The notes: a model not told the origin generated them from the sequence alone. Shown: positions 1-10,870, counted from the first letter of the stretch. The stretch: 28,049 nt of DNA from Entrophospora sp. SA101 (GCA_958430865.1 CAUDNR010000511.1:2349-30397), one strand, 5' to 3'. Numbers and translations are program-made.

Positions 1-134
1 AAATTAAAAGTTATATGTCAAAACTAAATCAAAAGTCAATAGTCAAAAATCAAAACTAGTTTCGACTTATGGCGAAATCTTTTGACTTTCGCATGGTTGC
101 GAAACTCTCTAATTTTGGAAACCAACACTAATAT
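1..134. repeat. Dispersed repeat, copy A (truncated by window start)
   Basis: This stretch is clearly similar to 10871-10989 on the same strand. Shared blocks include gtcaaaactaaatcaaaagt, a diverged middle, then ttgcgaaactctct and ggaaaccaac followed by gctaata/actaata. The two copies differ by scattered substitutions and a small indel, so they are old family members, not a recent duplication. Copy A lies about 130 bp beyond the stop codon of the minus-strand SEB1-like gene, and copy B lies 25 bp beyond the stop of a short minus-strand reading frame. No coding potential or terminal inverted repeat is visible, so the element class is unknown. Confidence 0.75.
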
Positions 135-262
135 CGATCAATGTTTAATATAAATTTTTTTATTTTGCTAAATCATAAATAAATTATAATTAGAGTGAGG
201 ATATATAAAATAAAATAAAACAGAAGTATGCTTTAAAAAAAATTGTAAAAGCACACGAAGAT

Positions 263-3200
263 TCAATTATTAAAATCGGAATCATCCGAGAATTTTTTAA
301 CCTCCTCATCTTTTTCAAACATTATACGATCATTTTTTGAATTGTCAAATAAATATCCCATTTTTTTATTAATGGATCCACATGATAGTCCCTCGCCAAC
401 AACAATATCCGGCTCTTCTACTACTACTCCACCAACAACGGGTCTTCCACCCGTGCCTCCTTGTTTACTAGTAACCAACCATTTTTTGTCAGTTTCTGTC
501 AATTTGGTAATCGGAATCAAGGATTCTCCATTCATATAATCAAAACAATCTTTAGGGCCAAATCCTAATGCCCAACGGATCTAGTTAAATATAGTAGACA
601 CATATATACTATCATTACATATGTTTTAATTATTTAGAGGATTTTATGATCTTTAACTTCTTATTTACCTTCATTTTTGTTCTAATGTTACTAAGTGCAC
701 GAGCTGCTCCTGCACGTGTATCCATTTTTATAAATGCATGATTTTTATCATAATTAATCTAATTTATTATCAAACAATCATTTATTATTTATTTATTGGT
801 TATTATTTATTAATTATATTTATTTTAAGAAAAAACTAAAGTCTTATTTAATAATACCGTAACAACTGAGACAGGTCCAAATTTGGTAAACATTTCTTGC
901 ATAGCATTTTTAGGCATATCTTCTGAAACACTACCAACATAAAGTGTTCGACTTAAAACTACATACACACAACAAAATTAATTAACAAAATTTTTTTTTC
1001 TTTTAATAAATAAAAATTTATATTAATAGGCACATTACCTTTGATATATTCCATTCCAACAGTTGGATCCTCATATACAAGACATATATCTTGTAATATT
1101 TGTGTTTGTTGTTGTGATGGTGATGATGATGATAATGATGATGATGATGATTGATGTGCTATTGGTTGAGTAACTGGAGCAATTGTTGTAACCGGATTGA
1201 TTGGAGCAGATATTTGACCAGGCTGTTGTTGAGACAGATTAATGCCACCAGCACCAGTAGTATTGGTAGTAGCAGCATTATTAACAGCAGATGATGATGT
1301 TGATACTTTAGGCAACAATTGATGAGTGGCTGAAGATGGTAATGGATGACCAGGTATTGTTGATGGAGGAGAATAACCTAGTGGTAATGGTTGTGATGAT
1401 GTTGTTGGAGCAGGTACAAAAGGACCATTTGGTTGTTGTGCCACTGCAAATTGATGGGGTGGCAATGGAGTATTTGGATTCCATGGGACAGGTTGCGTAA
1501 GATTTTGTTGAGTACCATTACTATTCCAGGCTATTGTATGAAATTGTTGATCAGGTAACATCCAAGGTTGTAATGAATTAAAAGGAAATGATTTTCCAGA
1601 TTGTTGTTGCTGTTGTTGTTGAACTATTATTGATTGACTAGGATCTGTTGGGGATTGTTTCATGGTATGTTCTTTTTTGTGCTGTTGATTTGATGATCTT
1701 GGTGGTGTGCCATCACTTTCATCCATATCACCATAATCGAAATCTAAAGGGTTATTCAATTTTGGTGCAAAATTTGTCACATATGAAGTGAGTGGTGGTT
1801 GTTGTGGAGTTTGATGAGGTGGAATTGCATGCGGATGAGGAGGTTGGTTAGAGTTGACAGGAAGATTGTTGAAAGGAATTGTTGCATTAGGTATTGGATT
1901 AGATGATAGGAATGATGGGATGTTTAAAGCTCCTTGTGTAAGATTATTCAAAGTGGCCAATAATGTTGAAGAATCCATGTTATTAGGATCTATGATAGGG
2001 GCAATGATGATTATGATATGGTATTTATTATCATAGAAATAAGTTCAACTGTAGATTCTCATAAAAACAACTTTTTTTAATAATATTAATGTGCATAGTC
2101 ATCCTAAAATATAAGCAATAAATAAAAATAATAAATAGAGGTATAAATTTTTACTTATTTAACTGACCATTATTAGAAGAAGAAACATTTACTGATTTTG
2201 TCTCATTAACACTGTTAACCAATTGAGTGAGTGGAGTGATTTGATTAAAATAGATGTCTTTTATTCTTTGAATAATCTCCTTGTTATAAGTTTCTTTGTC
2301 ATACCAAAGGTCAAGAACACGTTTCACTTTATCCTGTAAAAAATTATTATATTTTATTTTATTATATTGTACGAGGTTTTGATTAATTAATAAATATTTA
2401 TCATATCACAAAGATCTCATTTTTTTTTGTTTTTCTCTTTGAAAAGAACACACATTAATTGATCTTTTGTTCAGAATTATCATATTCATCATTATTATTA
2501 TTGTTATTAATATTGTTAATACTGTGATATATTTAATAGTAATAATCCAAACACAATTATATCATATTTGGAATGTAAATTGTAAATTTGGTTTCTTTAA
2601 TGTTCTGAAATATATTTTATAAAATTAATATCTGAATATACATCTACTATATAATTAGGTGTTTTTTCTCCTACATATTAATTAAGGTTATAGTAATAAA
2701 TTGTCTATATTTCTCCAATGTTGGCTAATTATAATTAGTGATGATTTTCTCTATTCTCACTCAATATTTAAATATATAAAGAACTTTTATAAAGTTCTAT
2801 CCAAAATCCTCCTCTTATATCATCATTTATTCATCATCATTATCCTGATTCTCTAAGTCAATCTTTCTTGTTCATTCATTCATTTTTTTTTTTAAATCAT
2901 AATGATAACAACAATAACAAATCCAGCAAATATAATATATAATATAAAATAATAATAATGATAAAGATATAACATATTAAAAACATTGTACCTTATCATG
3001 CTCCGGACATTGCATTATATGTGTAAATATTTCTTCTAACAGTTTCTCAAATCTATCGATATATTCTATTCCTGTCCACAAAGAAGATGATGAAGCTTTG
3101 GATGTAATTGATGATGACTCATTTTTTTTTGTCATTGCTGATCCTTTTTGTTTTTGAGCAGTTTGTGATATTGAATCTAACACATATAATGCTCCCAATT

Positions 3201-3630
3201 TATAATCAGATGGGCATCTTTGAATAAACTTTTGTATACTGTAAACTATATTTTTGTATTGCTATAAATTATAATATGAGTTACAAAAAAAACTTAATTG
3301 AAGCCAAAAAAAATTTTTTATATAATTATGATCTATTACTATTATTAATTTTTATTATGAATAATAGCATTTTTAATACAAATAAAGATTCTAATTCTAA
3401 CTCTACATCTAACTTTGATGAAGGGATATGTCAAAAGTTTCTATTATTCGGATTTCTTGGGTAAAATAATTTAATCTAAAAAAAAATAATATCCATACCT
3501 TTGGGCTACTCAAAGCTACTTTAGTTAGATCTTTTATTTTTGAAGCACTAGTCCCAGGTGGCTTTCTTTCAAGTAGTTCATTTAATTTCTTATCGAATTC
3601 AGGAAAATCATTTACTGTGATTTTTGTCAT
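263..3630 (-). CDS. SEB1: Seb1/Nrd1-like CTD-binding, RNA-binding transcription termination factor
   Basis: Seven exons join to a 675-residue protein: 3630-3499, 3261-2992, 2333-2168, 1989-1039, 958-858, 758-669, 580-263. Exons 1-3 (residues 1 to about 150) encode a CID, the helical domain that binds the phosphorylated RNA polymerase II tail; it starts MTKITVNDFPEFDKKL. Residues about 190-500 are a Pro/Gln/Asn/Ser-rich linker with a poly-Gln run. Residues about 508-570 form an RRM, with RNP2-like TLYVGS and RNP1-like KNHAFIKM. The C-terminal part carries WALGFGPKDCFDY, GGTGGRP and VVEEPDI, which I recognise from the Seb1/Nrd1/SCAF family. The family acts in the nucleus on nascent transcripts to direct termination and 3' end choice. 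Intron phases agree at all six junctions. Intron 2 is unusually long (658 bp). A 33-nt 5'UTR intron (3679-3647) is possible. Confidence 0.9.
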
Positions 3631-4140
3631 GTTGTCTCAACACAATCTATAAATATAACGACAATAAAAAAATTTTTACCATTGGTTTTGTTACACGAAC
3701 TATCAATATTAAAATAATGGGCGTTATTGATAATCGTGGTGTTGGATAATTAAAAACAAAAATATACCTGAAAGATATAATCCATATTAGAAGAACATCT
3801 GGATTAATTAATTCATCAATTTAATTATTTATGAATCACTATTATATTTATTATTGTATATGAAATTCTGAGTGGCTAATTTGAATTTCATGTGCATGAA
3901 TTGCAATTCACGCAAACATAATAATTAATCTATACAGTGATCGATAACTTGAGATTTTTTTAATTTAATACATTCATGCAATGTTTTTTTCTTCTAAAAT
4001 ATAATAGTTGGCGATGTTTTGTACAAGTATATAATACTTTTAATTGGATGCTTCATTGTTTAGATAAAAAAAAAAGATTGGGAACTTTAAATTTATTTAT
4101 TTTGCTGATTTAATATAATAATATAAAAATAATAATAGTT
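3631..4140. other. Intergenic region upstream of the SEB1-like gene
   Basis: About 510 bp of AT-rich sequence between the SEB1-like start codon and the first recognisable PRP19 remnant. It must contain the SEB1 promoter on the minus strand. I see no convincing TATA box. The PRP19 remnant has no upstream ATG in its frame, so its own first exon has been lost here. Confidence 0.5.
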
Positions 4141-5756
4141 TCTGGAGGAGTACCTGAAGAACCTGTTGTTTCCAAAAAGTCAGAACAACTTTATGAAAAA
4201 AAGTTGATTATCAAATATATAGCTGAAACCGGAAAGAAACCTGTGACTGATGAAGATTTATCTGAGGAAGATCTATTAGAAGTAAAATCAAGTAAGCTTT
4301 TTAATATTTTTTTTTGGAAGAAAAAATTTTGATTAATAAATAAACATTTATACAACATGTTTGAACGAATGGTAGTTATGATGATATCAATTATTAAATA
4401 AACAACTAGAAGCTGTTTCTGACCAATTTTTATATGATTTAGAAATTTATCTGAACTTTATAATTTGTTATTATATATATATATATATAATATAGAATCT
4501 ATATATATATTATTTATCATTCATTTAATTGTAAAAAATTTTTTTTTCTTAATAATAATCAGGTACAAAGATAGTAAAACCTCATCCACAAACCTTTTCT
4601 TCCATTCCATCATTGCTGACAGCTTTTCAAAATGAATGAGATAGTTTACATTAGTAAATATCAAAGTTCAACCACCTGCAGATATGTCTATGTCTGAGAC
4701 ACAAAAGATGTAGGTTAATGAGGAGAAAGGCATAGGTAGTTCAATCATTTAAAAATTAGTAGAATCCAGTATAGTGTATATAATTTCTATTAACTAATTA
4801 TCATTTAATTATAAAAGAAATATATGCACATTCTAAAATTAAAGTTTACCCAATTAAAAAATTTTAAATTAGTTTATCAAAGGGATGTAAAAAAAGAAAG
4901 CCACCACCAAATCTTACACCTGCTGATACAATCAAAACATTTACTCAAATTTCTACAATTCCAGCTTTACACAATTCCTCAGTGCCTGGAATATTATTAT
5001 GTATGGATTTAGATCAAACAGAAAAATTAGTTCTAACAGGTGACGTTGACAAAAAGCATCGATTTATTATAATTGTAAAGAAGGTAAAGTAGTAAGTCAA
5101 TTGAACAACCATACAAATGGTTTGCGGAGAGAGAAAGACAAAGCTGGTGAATCAGATATTGTATTTACAGCAAGCACTGATAAAAGTGTTAGAATTTGGA
5201 ATAATACCAAAGAAGGTATTTATTTTCAAGTGAAAATATAAAATCTCAAAAAAAAAAAAATTTTTTTTTCTTAATAAAACCAGGATATAAAGCATCCATT
5301 GCCATTTCAATACACAATGCAGAAGTTACTGGTATAGCTTTAAACCCCACCAAAGATTATTTTATGTCAGTTTCTGAAGATTTAACCTGGGTTTTCATGA
5401 TATTGCTATTGCTCAAACACTGGTTAAATAGAAAATAGTGATGTAAAAGGTGGTTTGTATTTATATTTATTCGATTTTATTATATAAATAACCTATTTAC
5501 TCATGTATTTATATTATAATAAATGTATTGGAATATTCATGTGGAAATTTCATCCTGATGGTCTTATATATTAGGAACAGGTACAAATGATTCAATTGTT
5601 AGAATTTGGGATATAAAAGCACAACAAAATGTTGCAAAAATGGAAGGACACACAAGAAAAGTCAAATCATTGTCATTTTCAAAAAATGTATATTACTTAG
5701 CAACAAGTTCAGGAGATAATTTGATTAAAATATGGGATTTAAGAAAACAAAACAAA
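4141..5756 (+). pseudogene. PRP19: Decayed PRP19 (U-box/WD40 splicing factor and E3 ligase) pseudogene
   Basis: Translated fragments match Prp19 in order. The U-box (4141-4294) reads GGVPEEPVVSKKSEQLYEKK then KKPVTDEDLSEEDL. Next come SIPSLLTAFQNE, a central PPPNLTPADTIKTF segment leading to VPGILLCMDLDQTEKLVLTG, and WD40 pieces including [28 protein letters not shown] and FHPDGLI...GTGTNDS. Lesions are many. There is no start codon. The conserved Trp after FQNE is TGA (4637-4639). Frameshifts lie near 5055, in TGGGTTTTCATG near 5390, and at a TA insertion near 5570. The coiled-coil region around 4640-4880 is scrambled and the last WD repeats are missing. Intron-like GT-AG segments survive (4295-4562, 5216-5283), so it arose by DNA duplication, not retroposition. 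Prp19 is essential in yeasts, so an intact copy is presumably elsewhere. Confidence 0.88.
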
Positions 5757-6406
5757 TGTCCACACTCTATGTGTCTTTTATTATTTTATATTGTTGAAAT
5801 CAAACTATGGGACAGAAAATGTAGTGTCTCTCGGGTATTTCTGTATTTATTACAAGAATAATAATAAATAATTGGTATCGTTTTGCTTCTCATAATTAAT
5901 GTTAATATTAATATTAATATTAAATAATTAAAAGATGTCAAGGCAATACAACTGTTGCAGAAGGGAAACAATTCGATATGTGACATTTTCATAATCATAA
6001 ATTGGCAGATGTCAAGTTACTTGAACACTTTACAGTCATTCTCATACATTCCTTCTTCAAAATACTTCTTCTGATATAAATGAGGTTCATATTAACTATT
6101 GTTGTCCAGACAAATATCATAATCACATTATATTGTAATTGGTAATACAATTGTGGTGTTAAACATTCTTGATCCCTGAAATTTTTGATAATAATACAAA
6201 TGTTCACTTTGTCTGGTTTTGTTGCAAGCATGTCCATATTATGATACAGATACGTAATTCCGCATTTTATGATGTCAGTAATATTTTATATTTTTGGTAA
6301 TGATATTCGTGCCTGTTGTTTCTGAGACCTCGATTAGAAGTTTCCAGAGTCCCTCCTATAAATTTTAATTTGTGAAACTATATTTTTTCTAAACAAAACC
6401 TCTAAA
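5757..6406. other. Gap between PRP19 relic and GON7-like gene; holds a short shared segment
   Basis: AT-rich DNA without a supported gene. Around 5805-5820 the frame gives IKLWDRK, possibly a last WD40 scrap. 5898-5922 is an ATTAAT-type microsatellite. Positions 6199-6226, read on the minus strand, are identical over 28 nt to 24811-24838 on the plus strand. The final 100 bp before 6407 should contain the promoter and 5'UTR of the GON7-like gene. Confidence 0.45.
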
Positions 6407-6736
6407 ATGTCTGCCATAACAACAACAACAACAGTCCAAGCAACTTATTCAAAAAAACAAGATGATGAAAACAATTCTAAACCCTTAGTATTGAGAAAGT
6501 TTGAATATAATCTGAAGAAAGTTTTTAATGATAATGATAATGATAATGGTGATGATAATAATAATTATAACCAGAATAATGAAAAAAAAGAATTACATGA
6601 CTTATCAAATCTTTTGCTTTCAATGCAAAAAGATATCAATACATACCTAACAGATCAAATGAAAATAACTGGTGATGATTATAAGGATGTTGAAGAAATG
6701 GAGGAGGAAGAGGAGGGAGATGAAAAACTTAATTAA
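6407..6736 (+). CDS. GON7: Small acidic protein, candidate GON7 subunit of the KEOPS complex
   Basis: Single-exon frame of 109 residues. The N-terminus has a Thr run, then VQATYSKKQ. An Asn/Asp low-complexity stretch follows (about residues 41-60). A predicted helix LHDLSNLLLSMQKDINTYLT sits at about 63-83, and the tail is Glu/Asp-rich. The helix fits the fungal Gon7 pattern as I know it (an LxxLQxDIN-f/y-LT core followed by an acidic tail), and size and N-terminal ATY are also compatible. KEOPS makes the t6A modification of tRNAs, and Gon7 is its small, mostly disordered subunit. Short, low-complexity proteins are easily over-called; the alternative is an unrelated acidic hypothetical protein. 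The gene is convergent with the lipase gene, 207 bp away. Confidence 0.55.
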   Translation: MSAITTTTTVQATYSKKQDDENNSKPLVLRKFEYNLKKVFNDNDNDNGDDNNNYNQNNEKKELHDLSNLLLSMQKDINTYLTDQMKITGDDYKDVEEMEEEEEGDEKLN

Positions 6737-6943
6737 CAACATTTTTATTACAAGACTGTATCCTGCAATCATATTTTTATTTTGTCATTTTATCATATTT
6801 ATTAGAAAAACGTGAATTATCATTGCATACAATTGGTCATTATCATATTTTAATTCTTTGGCTACTAAAATTAATGGTTATGCAAAAAAAAATTTATTAA
6901 ATAAAAATAAAAATGGTTTAGTAAATGAAATGTTAAAAATGAG

Positions 6944-8898
6944 TCATTTGCTAATTCTTTCTATAATATCTAAATAATTTTTATAACCATTGAAAAATAA
7001 TAACTGTTGCTCACTGCCGGTCCAAACAGGAATCAAACTAAAGTGTGTTGTATTATCAACTTCCCAAACATACCATTTACCAGCTTCAAAATTTTCCTTT
7101 TCATAACCACATTCATTTTCTTTTGATGGTAGCCCTTTAAAATGTTTACATAAACCATCTTCACATTTGTAATGAGGATGTGATTGAGAAATTTTTGGAC
7201 ATACTCCATCATTCTCATACCATTTGTGTAATTCTTCTTGTGATAATGGTGGTGGAACATGATCTTCTGAAGATATTGTATTATCTTGAAATCGGAATCT
7301 ACCAATTCCATATGATAAAAAATAAATTGCTAATGGCAATGAAAAAGAAAAACTTGGCTTATGAAATTTTGTTATAGGATCTTCATGCGTCTATTAATCC
7401 CCATAGAAAAATAAGTTATATTTATAATATTAATGATAATGATAATAATAATCATTGGCATTTAATTTACCATTGATGCAGCATAGGTTCTGTAATAGGT
7501 ATTTTTAAAAGTTTTACTTGTTGAATTTAAATCATTCATTGCATGTATTGTCATATCATAAGGAGCATTATCTTTGAAATATAACCAAGGACTTTTAAAT
7601 AAACATTTTAATAATCCATGTTTACTAACACAAATATTATTTGAATTTTTGTTTAAAGATTCATCAATTTCAACCATTTCTTCACTTTCTTCATCATCAA
7701 CTTCTTCATTTGAATCATCATCATTTCCTTCTTCATCAATGTTGATATCATCATCATCTTGAATTTTAAGATCCAAACCATCATCTCCTTCCCTTTCTTT
7801 AAGATAATTAGAATCCTTTACTTTTTTACTTTGAAAAATATTAATTAAATATTCAGAAATTGTGCTGAATGGATTTATTTTAGTACTTTTTATTGTATTA
7901 AAATTCCAATGATCAACATTAAAATCATAAGTAACTTTTTTCAACCATTTAATGTCAAAATACTCATATAAATGAACAAATCTACCCAACCAACAACCAA
8001 ATGAAAATGGGCGAATTTCACCATTTCTTTTTGTAGTTGCTCCCAATAAATACACCCCTTGAGTACCTATTAAATATACATATAAATATATAAAATATGA
8101 TGATAAGATGTAAAATTATAAAAAACAAACCTTTGAATGGTGAAGAAACAGCCGTTAAAGATCTAATCATGTCAGGATGTGCATTATAAGATGATGGAAA
8201 TATATCACTTGCAAGCAATTGTTGAAGCTTCCATATAGTTGTACCACCCTGTACACATGTTAAAACAAACCGCAAAACTTATTAACCTCATTACAAAAGC
8301 AATATGAACTTATTTATCTAAAACTTACTAGTGAATGACCAAGAAAATGAAGAGGTTTAGAAACACTCCATTCTGAATATAATCCTATGATGATGTTTTT
8401 TTAAATATTGCTTGTCAGATTTTTATTATTTCAATATCTATTAAAAATTATAAATAAAACTTACCAGGATATTCACGTCCATATCGAGAATGACCAAATA
8501 ATTTAGAATGCTCTTCACCATAATCAACTATTTTATTTTAAAGTAAATACTACTAGCGTTGCATAACAAAAATGGCACTGTTAATACCTCTCTGCATTAA
8601 AATTATAATTACCTTTTCCACCTTTAATTTGATAAAAAATTTCAACAGCTCTGTCATGTAAAGAACTTCCACAACCAGGAGTAACAAATATGCAACTTCT
8701 GTTACTTTTTAGATTTGAATCATTTGTGGAAAACAATGATTCTAATGGACCCCAATAAGCTGGTTTACCAGGTCCCATGAAACCCTCAACGAAAACAACA
8801 GGATTCGGAAATATTTCATCATCATTGTTAATATTGTTGTTGTTTGTTTTTGTTCTTGAATCATTCAAAGATTGGTAATCAAAAAATTCAGGCGACAT
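6944..8898 (-). CDS. Family I.5-type lipase (alpha/beta hydrolase)
   Basis: Six exons (8898-8613, 8527-8465, 8384-8329, 8248-8131, 8066-7471, 7390-6944) give 521 residues; an in-frame ATG at 8934 would add 12. Near the N-terminus NPVVFVEGFMGPG is the oxyanion-region strand-turn. DYGEEHSKLFGHSRYGR precedes the nucleophile elbow GHSLGG (Ser134). WYENDGVCP holds the likely acid Asp434 and VDNTTHFSLIPVW the likely His489. These resemble the bacterial thermoalkalophilic (family I.5) lipases and their plant/fungal relatives, which hydrolyse acylglycerols or similar esters. There is no N-terminal signal peptide, so a cytoplasmic or lipid-droplet role is possible. The nucleophile elbow is split by an intron after Leu135. 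An acidic insertion sits at residues about 265-310. Confidence 0.88.
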
Positions 8899-9390
8899 TT
8901 TTATTATTTTTTTTGGATAAAATTTTTCGCACAATAAATAGAATAATAATGTAACACTAATTAATAAATAATTAAGATAGCGCGGGCTTTTTCTGCGGAT
9001 TTAAGGGTTTAACGGATAAAAAAAATTTTTTTTTTTAACAAATTTATTCCGTTAGATGATGATCATTACTATTACTATTTTGAAATTTAAAATATAAACC
9101 CGAAAACGTAATAGTAACGTATTGGGGTTGGTCACAAAATTTTCAAAATACATTTAAAAAAATCCGCATATATGAAAATTCTATTATTGATGTTCATTAC
9201 GTAATGACGAATAAAAAAAGTAATACAATCTACAGCTGTACAATTCATTTAATCTAAATAGCTAATGAATCGAATCAAAAAATTAGATGATTCGTTCGGA
9301 ACCTTATTTAAAACCAATAATCTGTAAAATAAATTTATGGCTTGTGAAATGATTCGTGGAAATGAAATTTACGATTTAGACATTAGGAAA
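8899..9390. other. Intergenic DNA upstream of the lipase gene, with a small fold-back
   Basis: About 490 bp with no supported gene. It must contain the lipase promoter on the minus strand. At 9010-9016 and 9048-9054 the 7-nt arms taacgga and tccgtta are inverted around an A/T-homopolymer loop; allowing a one-base bulge the pairing extends through the adjoining ataaa/ttta. The motif is similar in style to the larger inverted repeat at 9633-9674. Confidence 0.45.
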
Positions 9391-9397
9391 ATTTTTC

Positions 9398-9408
9398 TTA
9401 TATAAAAG
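9398..9408 (+). promoter_or_regulatory. Strong TATA-box-like element
   Basis: ttatataaaag on the plus strand, 83 bp before the ATG at 9491. In a background this AT-rich a TATA match means little alone. Here it is followed by a less AT-rich leader and then by a short open exon ending at a consensus-like 5' splice site, which makes a real promoter plausible. Confidence 0.4.
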
Positions 9409-9490
9409 AAGGAAATATCCACCCTTGCTTATAATCAAAAAGAAAATTTTTTTAAAAAATAACTATACTTTTAATAATAAATTTGAAAAT

Positions 9491-9535
9491 ATGTACACAC
9501 AAACCCGATCAGAAGAAAATTTAAATCAACCTAAA
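9491..9535 (+). other. Orphan first exon, 15 codons ending at a GTAATA donor
   Basis: ATG followed by 14 sense codons (MYTQTRSEENLNQPK), then gtaata as a plausible 5' splice site. Base composition is less AT-rich than the surroundings. No downstream exon that continues it could be found in the next kilobase, which holds fold-backs and short repeats. It may be the surviving 5' end of a gene whose body was lost or displaced, or a chance open frame. Confidence 0.3.
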
Positions 9536-9581
9536 GTAATATTTTTTACATATTTTAAATTACGATTTTGATATAACTTAT

Positions 9582-9591
9582 ATCACGTGAT
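9582..9591. promoter_or_regulatory. Palindromic CACGTG (E-box-type) site
   Basis: atcacgtgat is a perfect 10-bp palindrome with a CACGTG core, the site class bound by bHLH factors such as fungal Cbf1. It lies inside the candidate first intron of the orphan exon. Function is not shown by sequence alone. Confidence 0.3.
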
Positions 9592-9632
9592 TTTGTTATA
9601 AAATCAAATTTCTCGTTTTTACGGATATTTCG

Positions 9633-9674
9633 ATTTAGCGGATAAATTTCTTGGGCCAAACTTATCCGCTAAAT
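9633..9674. repeat. Inverted repeat with 13-bp perfect arms
   Basis: atttagcggataa (9633-9645) and ttatccgctaaat (9662-9674) are perfect inverted arms around a 16-nt spacer that contains gggcc. The structure would form a stable hairpin in otherwise AT-rich DNA. It may be a dyad binding site or the terminus of a small fold-back element. Confidence 0.6.
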
Positions 9675-9962
9675 TGAGATTCACTGTGTATTAAAATCTG
9701 CGATTGTGAAATGTCGTCCGACTATTATGAATCTCGAAAGCTGAAATGTTGCGGTCCCGCTCTTTTTTAGTGTACTAGTACTTTCTAATCATAGCGTTTG
9801 CGGTCACCTATCCTCCACTACAAAATTTGGCACTAGTAATGCTTATTTTTAACAATAAAAAATGGGCTACTTAAAAATATACAGTATCGTGTGATCTACA
9901 AGAAACTTTGTGTGACCATATTTTGCAAGCGGAGTTGGAAAAGTAGTATTGTTATTAACATG
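9675..9962. other. Gene-free stretch of relatively GC-rich repeat fragments
   Basis: No gene seen. Short motifs ttgcggtc occur twice (near 9743 and 9800), and cactacaaaattt (near 9818) recurs at the end of the fold-back around 12470. These suggest fragments of a shared repeat family. Confidence 0.35.
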
Positions 9963-10179
9963 GGTCTTTTCAATAGAAACGGATCATCCTGTGAAAAAAG
10001 CAATTTTGAGTTCCTCGTGTACAACATTTTTGCTGGTTAAAAATCCTCTCATCGACGACTATTTAATCAATATGCAACCATCCATTCAATCAAAAAATAA
10101 GTCGCATTAATTGAATTCGTAAAGTGGGTACAGTCCCTAAGCTACATGTGAGATATTCTTGTTTCCTATCGAAAAGACC
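9963..10179. repeat. 217-bp MITE-like segment with terminal inverted repeats
   Basis: The left end ggtcttttcaatagaaac (9963-9980) pairs with the right end gtttcctatcgaaaagacc (10161-10179), with one substitution and one single-base indel over about 19 nt. The interior has no open frame of note. No exact target-site duplication is visible, though both flanks contain attaa. A small non-autonomous DNA transposon is the simplest reading. Confidence 0.4.
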
Positions 10180-10870
10180 TATTAATTAATATATTTGCAT
10201 AAATTTCATTACTAATAAAGTTCAAACTGAATTCTGCCCTGGAAATATGACCATCTGCCCTGAAAGCAAATTACCACTAACTGCAAAAATACAATAATAG
10301 ACACATAACTAATTGTATTTATATTTGTAATAGGTTGACTAATATAAAAGTGAAAGCTATTAGATGAATTGTGAGAAAAAATGCCAAGAATTTTACTAAA
10401 TTCTTTTTTTGAAATACATGGAATTCCGTAATCTGTAATAATTCCATGGTTAATTAATATAGATGCTGGTCGCAATTCTTGGTGATGGTTGCAACCATAT
10501 TTGCGACATATAAAAATGGTTTGTGACACCTGGTTGCGACCACCTTTGCGACCACTTTGGTTTCCTTTTTTTGGATTGCGACATGGAACACTATTAATTA
10601 ATAAATTAAAAAATTTTAAAAGCAATAATTATTATTTTTGATAAAAGAATTTATCTGCAGTCTTGATTTTGGTTGATTGTATGTATCTGAATTATTTGTT
10701 AAATATAACTAATTAAGAGTATTCTGTAAATTTGATCCATCTGAAGCGTTTTTAATATCTACTATGAATGATTTTTTTTAAAATATATAAGTCCAATTGG
10801 GTGCTCTTTGGTTATGTAGTAAATAGTGTTCGTTGCCAAAATTATTTTGAAGAGACGAAAGTCAAAACAA
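10180..10870. other. Gene-free stretch with a hairpin and GTCGCAA-type degenerate repeats
   Basis: 10417-10425 and 10440-10448 (catggaatt / aattccatg) form perfect 9-bp inverted arms. Between about 10465 and 10582 the minus strand carries several spaced copies of gtcgcaa or close variants (for example ggtcgcaaaggtggtcgcaa), giving a repetitive Gly/Arg-rich frame on that strand. A long minus-strand open frame over 10212-10625 has mixed, unconvincing composition; I do not call it a gene. Confidence 0.4.

Noticed and set aside
1060..1140. GATGAT/TGTTG repeats as a possible microsatellite array of interest
   Set aside because: They encode Ser/Gln runs in the linker of the SEB1-like protein and need no other explanation.
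263..8898. Idea that SEB1, the PRP19 relic, mago and other RNA-related genes form a functional cluster
   Set aside because: Strands, spacing and the presence of unrelated genes between them give no support; fungal gene order readily produces this by chance.
9675..9850. Possible tRNA or 5S-like gene in the GC-richer patch
   Set aside because: No B-box (GGTTCNANNCC-type) or cloverleaf pairing could be found.
10212..10625. 137-codon open frame on the minus strand
   Set aside because: Composition mixes degenerate GTCGCAA repeats with AT-rich hydrophobic runs, and there is no recognisable domain.
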